Source: Streptomyces sp. L2 | Lineage (GTDB): Bacteria > Actinomycetota > Actinomycetes > Streptomycetales > Streptomycetaceae | Length of the DNA: 64,000 bases | Direction of reading: 5' to 3' | NCBI RefSeq assembly: GCF_004124325.1 | Contig: NZ_QBDT01000001.1 | Location: 6,634,001-6,698,000 of the forward strand | Shown: piece after piece, positions 35,434 to 42,929 of the stretch | How positions within the stretch are numbered: the first letter of the stretch is position 1 | Layout: each line of letters starts with the position of its first letter | Notes under the pieces: generated by a model | The model's input: the letters and a program-made list of their open reading frames with translations, nothing else | Database searches by the model: none | What the model was told of the DNA's origin: nothing | Translations under genes and position numbers: made by a program

Positions 35434-35481
35434 CCGGAATGCCGGAATGCCGGAATGCCGGAATGCCGGAATGCCGGGAGG
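35434..35481. repeat. 8-bp tandem repeat (CCGGAATG)n
   Basis: Five exact copies of CCGGAATG (35434-35473) and a sixth degenerate copy (35474-35481). It lies 114 bases before the amidohydrolase start and 24 after the Lrp stop; copy number changes by slippage would alter promoter spacing. Confidence 0.92.
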
Positions 35482-35594
35482 TCCGGCCCGATCCCGGCGC
35501 CGGGCGCGGTCCTACGGGATACGCGGCTGCCCAAGAGGATGAGGCGGACGCCCCGGTGCCGCGCGCGCCCCGCGCGCGCGAGAGACTGTGGGGC

Positions 35595-37232
35595 ATGAGT
35601 GAGCTGTCCGCCGACCACCCGAGCGACCCCCGGACCACCCCGCACACCGTGCTGCTGCGCCGCGGAGAGGTCCACAGTCCCGCCGATCCCTTCGCCACCG
35701 CCATGGTGGTGGAACGCGGGCAGGTCGCCTGGGTCGGCTCCGAGGGTGCCGCCGACGCCTTCACCGACGGCGTCGACGAGGTGGTCGACCTCGACGGCGC
35801 CCTGGTCACCCCGGCCTTCACGGACGCCCACGTGCACACCACGTCCACCGGTCTCGCACTGACCGGCCTGGACCTGTCCGCCGCCCCGAGCCTGGAGGCG
35901 GCCCTCGGCCTCGTCCGGGAGTTCGCCGCCGCCCGCCCCGGCGACCGCGTCCTGCTCGGCCACGGCTGGGACGCCGCCCGCTGGCCCGGCGGCCGCCCGC
36001 CGACCCGCGCGGAACTGGACGCGGCCACCGGCGGGCGCCCCCTGTACCTGTCCCGGATCGACGTCCACTCGGCCGTCGTCACCACCGCTCTCCTCGACCA
36101 GGTCCCGGGCGTGACCGCCCGCGACGACGCCCCGCTCACCCGCGACGCCCACCACGCCGTGCGCGCCGCCGCCTTCGGCGCCGTCACCCCCGCCCAGCGC
36201 GACGAAGCCCAGCGCGCCGCACTCGCCCGTGCCGCCTCCCTGGGCATCGGCACCGTCCACGAGTGCGGCGGCCCGCAGATCTCCTCCGAGGACGACTTCA
36301 CCGGCCTGCTGCGGCTCGCCGGAGGACTGCCCGGGCCGCGCGTCGTCGGCTACTGGGCGGAACAGGGCGACGAGGGCGTGGCGAAGGCGAGGGAACTGGG
36401 CGCGCTCGGCGCCGCGGGCGACCTGTTCGTCGACGGCGCCCTCGGCTCGCACACCGCCTGCCTGCACCAGCCGTACGCCGACGCCGGCCACACCGGCACC
36501 GCCTACCTGGACGCCGACGCCGTCGCCCGCCATGTCCTCGCCTGCACCGAGGCGGGCCTCCAGGCGGGCTTCCACGCCATCGGCGACGCCGCCGTGACCG
36601 CCGTCGTCGACGGGGTCCGCGCCGCCGCCGAGAAGACCGGCCTCGCCCGCGTCCGCGCCGCCCGGCATCGCATCGAGCACGCCGAGATGCTCACCCCCGA
36701 GGCCGTCGCCGCCTTCGCCGAACTGGGCCTGATCGCTTCCGTCCAGCCCGCCTTCGACGCCCTCTGGGGCGGCGAGGACGGCATGTACGCCCAGCGCCTG
36801 GGCGCCGAGCGGGCCCGCACCCTCAACCCCTTCTCGGCCCTGCTGCGCGTCGGCGTGCCCCTCGCCTTCGGCTCCGACAGCCCCGTCACCCCGCTCGACC
36901 CGTGGGGCACGGTCCGCGCCGCCGCCTTCCACCACACGCCCGAGCACCGGGTCTCGGTGCGTGCCGCGTTCACCGCGCACACGCGGGGCGGCTGGCGGGC
37001 CGTGGGGCGCGACGACGCGGGCGTCCTGGTGCCCGGCGCGCCCGCCGACTACGCCGTGTGGCGCACCGACGAGCTGGTCGTCCAGGCCCCCGACGACCGC
37101 GTAGCCCGCTGGTCGACCGATCCGCGTTCGGGCACGCCGGGCCTGCCCGACCTCTCGCCGGGCCGTGACCTGCCGGTCTGCCTGCGGACCGTCGTCGGCG
37201 GCCGGACCGTGTTCGTAGGGCCGGGCGAGTGA
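35595..37232 (+). CDS. Amidohydrolase family 3 (YtcJ-like) metal hydrolase
   Basis: 545 residues from ATG 35595; the frame upstream is open only through repeats. Metal ligands are visible: HVHTT near 77 (HxH), the FVDGALGSH turn near 280, a His in FHAIGDAAV near 330, HRIEHAEML near 360 and the Asp of FGSDSPVTPLDPW near 433. Family 3 amidohydrolases cleave amides or ureas by a one or two zinc mechanism; the substrate is not predictable. The N-terminal beta sandwich is completed by C-terminal strands (GAPADYAVW). Confidence 0.86.
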   Translation: MSELSADHPSDPRTTPHTVLLRRGEVHSPADPFATAMVVERGQVAWVGSEGAADAFTDGVDEVVDLDGALVTPAFTDAHVHTTSTGLALTGLDLSAAPSLEAALGLVREFAAARPGDRVLLGHGWDAARWPGGRPPTRAELDAATGGRPLYLSRIDVHSAVVTTALLDQVPGVTARDDAPLTRDAHHAVRAAAFGAVTPAQRDEAQRAALARAASLGIGTVHECGGPQISSEDDFTGLLRLAGGLPGPRVVGYWAEQGDEGVAKARELGALGAAGDLFVDGALGSHTACLHQPYADAGHTGTAYLDADAVARHVLACTEAGLQAGFHAIGDAAVTAVVDGVRAAAEKTGLARVRAARHRIEHAEMLTPEAVAAFAELGLIASVQPAFDALWGGEDGMYAQRLGAERARTLNPFSALLRVGVPLAFGSDSPVTPLDPWGTVRAAAFHHTPEHRVSVRAAFTAHTRGGWRAVGRDDAGVLVPGAPADYAVWRTDELVVQAPDDRVARWSTDPRSGTPGLPDLSPGRDLPVCLRTVVGGRTVFVGPGE

Positions 37233-37341
37233 TCTCCCGGGGTGGCGCGGCGAAGATCGTCCGCCGCCGCTGTGTCGCCCGACCTGCGCATCCTCGCCGG
37301 TCAGCGCGTACCGCAGCACGTCTGCGCAGGTCAGGAGGCTG

Positions 37342-37372
37342 TTGACAGTCGACTGCCGGGGGCCGGTAGGTT
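37342..37372 (+). promoter_or_regulatory. Consensus-like promoter far upstream of ppm1
   Basis: TTGACA (37342-37347) and TAGGTT (37367-37372) are 19 bases apart. Transcription would begin near 37379, leaving a leader of about 400 bases before ppm1. Region 37373-37781 has several GC-rich hairpins (for example GACGGTG / CACCGTC around 37441-37468) but no frame with Streptomyces-like codon use, so a long leader or a noncoding RNA is possible. Confidence 0.5.
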
Positions 37373-37781
37373 CGGCCGAGTCCACCACCGGACGCCCGAC
37401 CGGGGAGTGTTCGCCACTCGTCGCAGCGCCGCTGGGTCAGGGACGGTGTGCCGCACCGGGGCACCGTCACTGGGAGCCAGGCTCAGCGCCCGCGCCGACG
37501 AGGGAACGTTCCGGCCGGTCGGCAAGGTGTGACCCGGGTGGGGCCCGGACGCTCAGTAGACAACGGCCTTCGGCGGACCCGCAGCCAGCGGGTGCCAGGT
37601 CGGCCCGAAGGGCACCGGGCCCCCATCCGCCGCACCGGTCGCGTCCGTCGGACGAACATGCCGAAACGGGGGCTCTTACCCCACTCTTGTGGAATCGACA
37701 CCCCTGTATGAACCCGATGTCACGTCATCGCAGGCCGCGGCCACTATGGTGGACATCTGCGTACGACATGAAGGGGCAGCA

Positions 37782-38591
37782 GTGAACGACGGCGACGGGA
37801 CCCTCGCGGCGAAGGCCCAGGGGAGGCAGTTCGGTCCGCTCGGCACGGCCTTGGTGATCATCCCCACCTACAATGAGGCGGAGAACATCAAGACCATCGT
37901 GGGCCGGGTGCGCACGGCCGTCCCCGAGGCCCACGTCCTGGTGGCGGACGACAACAGCCCGGACGGCACCGGCAAACTCGCCGACGAGCTGGCCGCCCAG
38001 GACGACCACGTCCAGGTCCTGCACCGCAAGGGCAAGGAAGGGCTCGGCGCCGCCTACCTCGCCGGTTTCCGCTGGGGGATGGAGCACGGCTACGGCGTGC
38101 TCGTCGAGATGGACGCCGACGGCTCCCACCAGCCCGAGGAACTGCCCCGGCTGCTCACCGCCCTCAAGGGCGCGGACCTGGTGCTCGGCTCCCGCTGGGT
38201 GCCCGGCGGTCGGGTCGTCAACTGGCCCAAGTCCCGCGAATTCATCTCCCGCGGCGGCAGCCTCTACTCCCGCCTCGCCCTCGATCTGCCGCTGCGTGAC
38301 ATCACCGGCGGCTACCGCGCCTTCCGTCGCGAGACGCTGGAAGGGCTGGGCCTGACCGAGGTCGCCTCGCAGGGCTACTGCTTCCAGGTCGACCTGGCCC
38401 GCCGCGCGGTCAAGGCCGGCTACCACGTCGTCGAGGTCCCCATCACCTTCGTGGAGCGCGAACTCGGCGACTCCAAGATGAGCAAGGACATCCTGGTCGA
38501 GGCGCTGTGGCGGGTCACCGCCTGGGGCGTGGGGGACCGGGTCGGAAAGATCACCGGCAAGGCCAGGGGCAAGGGCGCACAGCAGGCCTAG
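37782..38591 (+). CDS. ppm1: Polyprenol monophosphomannose synthase
   Basis: 269-residue GT2 glycosyltransferase. VIIPTYNEAENI near residue 25, VADDNSPDGTG, the metal motif EMDADGSHQPEELP and DITGGYRAFRRETLE match dolichol-phosphate-mannose synthases. It moves mannose from GDP-mannose to polyprenyl phosphate at the inner membrane face, supplying protein O-mannosylation and cell wall mannosyl transfer. No Lnt-like domain is fused, unlike Mycobacterium tuberculosis Ppm1. GTG 37782 follows AAGGGGC; the C-terminus is Lys/Gly-rich (KITGKARGKGAQ). Confidence 0.9.
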   Translation: MNDGDGTLAAKAQGRQFGPLGTALVIIPTYNEAENIKTIVGRVRTAVPEAHVLVADDNSPDGTGKLADELAAQDDHVQVLHRKGKEGLGAAYLAGFRWGMEHGYGVLVEMDADGSHQPEELPRLLTALKGADLVLGSRWVPGGRVVNWPKSREFISRGGSLYSRLALDLPLRDITGGYRAFRRETLEGLGLTEVASQGYCFQVDLARRAVKAGYHVVEVPITFVERELGDSKMSKDILVEALWRVTAWGVGDRVGKITGKARGKGAQQA

Positions 38592-38646
38592 TGCCCGCTT
38601 CCTCCCCCTTATCCCGCACTGAGCCGGACCCAGGCACACTGGGAGC

Positions 38647-39204
38647 ATGACGACTGGTGCTCCGACCTCCTCATCCACCGCACCGGCCCGCCGTTCCCGG
38701 CTGCGCAGGTATCTGCCGCTGGGACTCGCCGCGTGGCTGGTGCTGGAGATCTGGCTGCTGACCCTGGTCGCCGGAGCCGCGGGCGGGCTGACCGTGTTCC
38801 TGCTGCTGGTGGCCGGCGTCGTGGCCGGTTCCGTGGTCATCAAGCGAGCCGGCCGCCGCGCCTTCCAGAGCCTCAACGAAGCCGTGCAGCGTGGGGGTTC
38901 GCCCGAGCGGGGCGGTGGCAACGGCCTGATGATGCTGGGCGGCCTGCTGCTGATCATCCCGGGGATGATCTCGGACGCGATGGGCCTGCTCCTGCTGCTC
39001 CCGCCGGTCCAGAAGGCCGTGAGCCGCTGGACCGAGAGCGCCCTGGAGCGCAGGCTCCGCCGGGCCGCCCCGGGCAGCCTGGGCGACGTCTTCCAGCAGG
39101 CCCGCATCCACCGCCCCGACGGCAAGGTGGTGCAGGGCGAGGTCGTGCGTGACGACCGCCCCGGGCCGGGGGAGCAGGACCGGCGCCCGCCGCTGGCGCG
39201 GTAG
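38647..39204 (+). CDS. fxsA: FxsA-family membrane protein
   Basis: 185 residues. Two hydrophobic hairpins (about 18-60 and 92-118) enclose a short loop; LEIWLLTLVAGAAGG, VIKRAGRRAFQSLNEAV and GGLLLIIPGMISDAMGLLLLLPPV are FxsA hallmarks. E. coli FxsA reduces F-exclusion of phage T7; its normal role is unknown. The C-terminal 60 residues are hydrophilic. It follows ppm1 by 55 bases and shares a terminator with rbpA. Confidence 0.85.
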   Translation: MTTGAPTSSSTAPARRSRLRRYLPLGLAAWLVLEIWLLTLVAGAAGGLTVFLLLVAGVVAGSVVIKRAGRRAFQSLNEAVQRGGSPERGGGNGLMMLGGLLLIIPGMISDAMGLLLLLPPVQKAVSRWTESALERRLRRAAPGSLGDVFQQARIHRPDGKVVQGEVVRDDRPGPGEQDRRPPLAR

Positions 39205-39260
39205 GCACCGCCGGGCACAGAGTGGTCGGACCCCGGGCACACCCTCGGGCAGAGAGGCGC

Positions 39261-39316
39261 AACGCGAAAACCGCGGGCGCCGTACATGATGTACGGCGCC
39301 CGCGGTTACTCGCGTT
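39261..39316. terminator. Bidirectional terminator between fxsA and rbpA
   Basis: A perfect 15-base inverted repeat (39271-39285 CCGCGGGCGCCGTAC with 39291-39305) and five-base loop, extended by AACGCG (39261-39266) with CGCGTT (39311-39316) and flanking A/T bases. It lies between two convergent genes and should stop transcription both ways. Confidence 0.9.
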
Positions 39317-39336
39317 GATCAGCCTCGCGGCTCCCG

Positions 39337-39711
39337 CTAGGCGGACTTGCGGCTGTCCCGGGGGTGAACGGCGATGTTCATCGCCCCCGAGCGCAGGACC
39401 GCCAGACGCTCCTCGAGGACCTCTTCGAGTTCCTCACGTGTCCGGCGCTCCATCAGCATGTCCCAATGGGTACGCGCGGGCTTGGCCTTCTTTTCCTCAG
39501 GGCCGTCGCCGTCCACCAGGAGTGCCTGGGCCCCACAGACCTTGCACTCCCACTCCGGCGGGATCTCCGCCTCGACCGAGAAGGGCATCTCGAAGCGATG
39601 CCCCTTCTCACATGCGTACTCCACGGCCTGGCGCGGAGCCAGGTCGATACCGCGGTCCGTCTCGTAGCTGGTCACCACGAGGCGCGTACCGCGAAGAGCT
39701 CGCTCACTCAT
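39337..39711 (-). CDS. rbpA: RNA polymerase-binding protein RbpA
   Basis: 124 residues, the actinobacterial RbpA length. SERALRGTRLVVTSYETDRGIDLAPRQ is the N-terminal tail, CEKGHRFEMPFSVEAEIPPEWECKVCG the core with its Cys pairs, and RTHWDMLMERRTREELEEVLEERLAVLR the sigma-interacting domain. RbpA binds RNA polymerase holoenzyme with HrdB, stabilises open complexes and raises basal rifampicin tolerance. ATG 39711 has GGGAGG. In S. coelicolor the gene belongs to the sigma-R thiol-stress regulon, and a perfect sigma-R promoter is present here. Confidence 0.97.
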   Translation of the reverse strand: MSERALRGTRLVVTSYETDRGIDLAPRQAVEYACEKGHRFEMPFSVEAEIPPEWECKVCGAQALLVDGDGPEEKKAKPARTHWDMLMERRTREELEEVLEERLAVLRSGAMNIAVHPRDSRKSA

Positions 39712-39772
39712 GAATCGTGCCTCCCGGGCTTGTCGCCCACAGGACAGGTGTCGCTGTCGTCGTCATCCGGTC

Positions 39773-39798
39773 AACGTCCGGTCGGCGGTAAAGATTCC
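39773..39798 (-). promoter_or_regulatory. Sigma-R promoter of rbpA
   Basis: On the minus strand GGAAT (39798-39794) and GTT (39775-39773) are separated by exactly 18 bases, the sigma-R consensus GGAAT-N18-GTT. It lies about 65 bases before rbpA, giving disulfide-stress induction. Confidence 0.88.
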
Positions 39799-39886
39799 CG
39801 TCCCGAGTCCCGATCCGGGGCCATGCGTCGCCGTCGTAGCCGCAGCCTTGCTGACCAATGTCGTACCCACCGGCGCCCGGTTTGTC

Positions 39887-39904
39887 ACATCTGCTAGCAG
39901 ATGT
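39887..39904. promoter_or_regulatory. Perfect 18-bp palindrome upstream of rbpA
   Basis: ACATCTGCTAGCAGATGT reads the same on both strands and has no loop, so it is more like a protein site than a terminator. It is about 90 bases upstream of the sigma-R promoter and next to GTGACA, which could be a second -35 on the minus strand. Confidence 0.6.
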
Positions 39905-39990
39905 CACCCAGCGTTTCGGCTTCTTTGACGCGCAGTAACGGTACGCCTGGCAGGCCAAAGGCGTACACTACCGCCCTTTCGTGTTGAGTG

Positions 39991-41346
39991 CTAAATCTTC
40001 TCGGGCACCGGGTTCCCGGCCGCCGCGACGGCACGCCGTACCGGAACCCGGGCGAGCAGGGCGAAACCGATGACAAAGAACGCCACCAGAGAGATGATCG
40101 CGGACCGGTAGCTTCCGCTGATCTGGTACGTCAGCCCGAACAGCAGCGGACCGAGCCAGCTCATGCCGCGGTCGCTCAGCTCGTACGCCGAGAAGTACTC
40201 GGCCTCCTTCCCGGGCGGCACCAGGTGCGAGAACAGCGACCGGGACAGCGCCTGGCTGCCGCCCAGGACCAGCCCGATACCGCAGGCCAGCACGAAGAAG
40301 AACACCGGCTCTTTCGCCGGCAGGAAGTACCCGGCCGCCAGCGTCGCGGTCCACGCCACCAGCGACCCGAGGATCGTTCGCTTCGCGCCGTACGTCCGGG
40401 CCAGCCGGCCCATCGCGAGCGCACCGGCCACCGCCAGGACCTGTACCAGCAGCACCGCCGTGATCAGCGTGGACTGCCCGAGCCCCAGTTCCTCGGAGCC
40501 GTAGACCGAGGCCTGGGTGATGACCGTCTGGATGCCGTCGTTGTAGATCAGGTACGCCAGCAGGAAGGCGAGCGTCAGCGGATGCCGGCGCATGTCCCGC
40601 ACCGTCGCCGCCAGCTGCCGCAGGCCGGGGGAGGCGGCGCCGGCCGCGCGCTCTCCACGCGCGTGGCGGTCGCGCAGCCGCCGTAGCGGCACCAGCGTGA
40701 AGGCGCCCCACCACAGACCGGCGGAGGCCAGGCAGATCCGGACCGCCGCCGTCTCGGACAGTCCGAAGGAGCCGTGTGCCGAGTACAGGACCAGGTCGGC
40801 GACGAGCACCAGGGAGCCCGCCGCGTAGCCGAACGCCCAGCCGCGGGAGGAGACGGCGTCACGGTCCTCCGGCGGGGCGATCTGCGGCAGATAGGAGTTG
40901 TAGAGCATCGACGCCACGGACTGCGCCGCGTTGGCGACGACCAGCAGCACCCCGCCGAGCAGATAGCGGTCGCCGTCCAGGAAGAACATGCCCGTCGTCG
41001 CGGCGGCGCCGGTGTACGCCGCGGCCCCGAGCAGCGGCTTCTTGCGGCCGCCGCGGTCCGCCGCCGCCCCCACCAGGGGCATCAGCACGACCGCCACGAT
41101 CACCGACAGCGACACGGAGTAGGCGAAGAACGAGCCCGCCCGCACCGGCAGACCCAGGGGGTGCACATAGCCGTCGGCGTCCGCCGCCGACTCGGCGACC
41201 GAGGTCAGGTAGGGGCCGAGGAACACGGTGAGGACGCTCGTCGAATAGACCGAGCACGCCCAGTCGTAGAAGTACCAGCCGCGCTGTTCGCGCCGCAGTC
41301 CGGCGGCCTCGTCGGCCGCCTGTGCCCGCACGGTTTTGGTGTCCAC
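39991..41346 (-). CDS. UMF1-type MFS transporter (Atg22-like)
   Basis: 451 residues, about 12 membrane segments. WYFYDWACSVYSTSVLTVFLGPYLT near residue 25 and AFLLAYLIYNDGIQTVITQASVYG near 270 are the UMF1 family marks (the YDWA and YNDG motifs); yeast Atg22, a vacuolar amino acid effluxer, is a distant relative. Bacterial substrates are unknown. GTG 41346 start. The GDPD and yczE genes lie upstream on the same strand, 60 bases away, so the three may form one transcript. Confidence 0.84.
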   Translation of the reverse strand: MDTKTVRAQAADEAAGLRREQRGWYFYDWACSVYSTSVLTVFLGPYLTSVAESAADADGYVHPLGLPVRAGSFFAYSVSLSVIVAVVLMPLVGAAADRGGRKKPLLGAAAYTGAAATTGMFFLDGDRYLLGGVLLVVANAAQSVASMLYNSYLPQIAPPEDRDAVSSRGWAFGYAAGSLVLVADLVLYSAHGSFGLSETAAVRICLASAGLWWGAFTLVPLRRLRDRHARGERAAGAASPGLRQLAATVRDMRRHPLTLAFLLAYLIYNDGIQTVITQASVYGSEELGLGQSTLITAVLLVQVLAVAGALAMGRLARTYGAKRTILGSLVAWTATLAAGYFLPAKEPVFFFVLACGIGLVLGGSQALSRSLFSHLVPPGKEAEYFSAYELSDRGMSWLGPLLFGLTYQISGSYRSAIISLVAFFVIGFALLARVPVRRAVAAAGNPVPEKI

Positions 41347-41406
41347 CCGTGCCCTCGCTTCCCCGCATGTGTGCCGTGCGAAGGCGCGGCCCCGGGTCCT
41401 GGGCGG

Positions 41407-42177
41407 TCAGACCCAGACGCCGCGGTCCTCCATGACCTCGCGCAACGTGTCGATGTGATCGGTCATGATGCCATCGACTCCCAGGTCCAGGAGCCGGTGC
41501 ATCCGCTCCGGTTCGTTGACCGTCCACACGTGCACCTGCAGCCCGCGCGCGTGGGCCGCGCGCACGAAGCGGTGGTCGACCACGGGCACGCCCGACTGCG
41601 CCTCCGGCACCTGCGCGGCCACGGCGGACCGGCGCACCGCGGCCGGCAGCCCCCAGGACCGCAGCCGCAGTCCGAGCACGCCCCGGCTGCCGAACGACGT
41701 GGCCAGACGCGGTCCGGCCAGCCGCTGCGCCCGCAGCACACGCGCCTCCGAGAACGAGCCGACACAGATCCGGTCCCAGGCGTCCCTGCGCTCGACCAGC
41801 TCCAGCAGGGGCCGCAGCGCCGGCTCCGCCTTCACGTCCACGTTCCAGCGCACCGAGGGGAAGGCCTCCAGCAGCTCCTCGAAGAGCGGCACGGGCTCCT
41901 CGCCGCGCACGCGCGCGTGCCGTACGACGTCCCACGTCAGGTCGGCGATACGGCCCGCGCCGTCGGTCACCCGGTCCAGGGTGGCGTCGTGGAAGGCGAC
42001 GAGCCGCCCGTCCGCCGTGGCGTGCACATCGGTCTCGATGTACCGGTAGCCGAGCGCCACCGCGCGCCGGAACTGCGCCGCCGTGTTCTCCAGCCCGTCG
42101 GCCGCACCGCCCCGGTGTGCGAAGGCGATCGGACCGGGATGGTCGAGGTACGGGTGGCGTATGAGGGTCGTCGTCAC
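41407..42177 (-). CDS. Glycerophosphodiester phosphodiesterase
   Basis: 256 residues from GTG 42177. GDPD TIM barrel with FAHRGGAADGLENT (catalytic His-Arg), YIETDVHATADGRLVAFHDATLDR (metal Glu, Asp and second His) and VDVKAEP. It hydrolyses glycerophosphodiesters to glycerol-3-phosphate and an alcohol; without a signal peptide it should act in the cytoplasm. Its start overlaps the yczE stop in GTGA, so it is translationally coupled to it. Confidence 0.88.
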   Translation of the reverse strand: MTTTLIRHPYLDHPGPIAFAHRGGAADGLENTAAQFRRAVALGYRYIETDVHATADGRLVAFHDATLDRVTDGAGRIADLTWDVVRHARVRGEEPVPLFEELLEAFPSVRWNVDVKAEPALRPLLELVERRDAWDRICVGSFSEARVLRAQRLAGPRLATSFGSRGVLGLRLRSWGLPAAVRRSAVAAQVPEAQSGVPVVDHRFVRAAHARGLQVHVWTVNEPERMHRLLDLGVDGIMTDHIDTLREVMEDRGVWV

Positions 42178-42827
42178 CGACGCAGTATCGCGCGCGCCGG
42201 GGTCCGCGCCGCAACGACCGTGCCTCCCGCCCCGGCCGCCGTCGCGGCGAACACCCGCAGGAACAGCTGGGCCAGCGGGCCGATCGACAGCGCGTACAGC
42301 AGCGTGCCGACACCGATGGTGCCGCCCAGGAGGAAGCCCGTGACCACCACGACGACCTCGATGCTCGTGCGCATCAGCCGGATCGACCGGCCGGTGCGCC
42401 GGTGCAGCCCCGTCATCAGACCGTCCCGTGGGCCCGGACCGAAGCTCGCCGCGATGTACAGGCCGGTCGCCGCACCGTTCAGCACGATGCCCGCCAGCAG
42501 CAGCGGGATCCGGACGGCGAATCCGTGCGCGTCCGGGACGAGGGCGAGGGTGCCGTCCATGGAGAGGCCGACCGCGAACACGTTGGAGACCGTGCCGAGG
42601 CCGGGGCGCTGCCGCAGCGGGATCCACAGGAGCAGCACGGCCGCCCCCACGACGATGGAGACGACCCCGATCGTCAGGCCGGTCAGCTTCGCGAGCCCCT
42701 GATGCAGCACGTTCCAGGGCTCCAGACCCAGGCCCGCCCTGACGAGAAGGGCCGAACTGGCGCCGTACAGCGCGAGCCCGGCGTACAGCTGGATCAACCG
42801 TCGTCCGATGTGGCCCTGCGTGGACAC
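42174..42827 (-). CDS. yczE: YczE-family membrane protein
   Basis: 217 residues, about five membrane segments. LYAGLALYGASSALLVRAGLGLEPWNVLHQGLA near the start and ASFGPGPRDGLMTGLHRRTG near 120 are the YczE/YitT-like blocks. In Bacillus YczE is a membrane protein needed for lipopeptide/polyketide production by an unknown mechanism. GTG 42827 with GGGGGG upstream. It is divergent from a MocR regulator, the arrangement known as yczR-yczE. Confidence 0.82.
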   Translation of the reverse strand: MSTQGHIGRRLIQLYAGLALYGASSALLVRAGLGLEPWNVLHQGLAKLTGLTIGVVSIVVGAAVLLLWIPLRQRPGLGTVSNVFAVGLSMDGTLALVPDAHGFAVRIPLLLAGIVLNGAATGLYIAASFGPGPRDGLMTGLHRRTGRSIRLMRTSIEVVVVVTGFLLGGTIGVGTLLYALSIGPLAQLFLRVFAATAAGAGGTVVAARTPARAILRR

Positions 42828-42929
42828 GACGTACCCCCCTGGGTGGTGGCGGTGGCCTGACGCATGACACTCTGTGGCTTGGGATGCGATGCCATCCATG
42901 GCCAATTCGGGGAAGGTGGACTGATCGTC

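Noticed and set aside
37342..37785. 147-codon frame ending in a four-base overlap with ppm1
   Set aside because: Tempting because of the overlap, but third-base GC is much lower than in real genes here, the start is inside the promoter -35, and no domain is visible.
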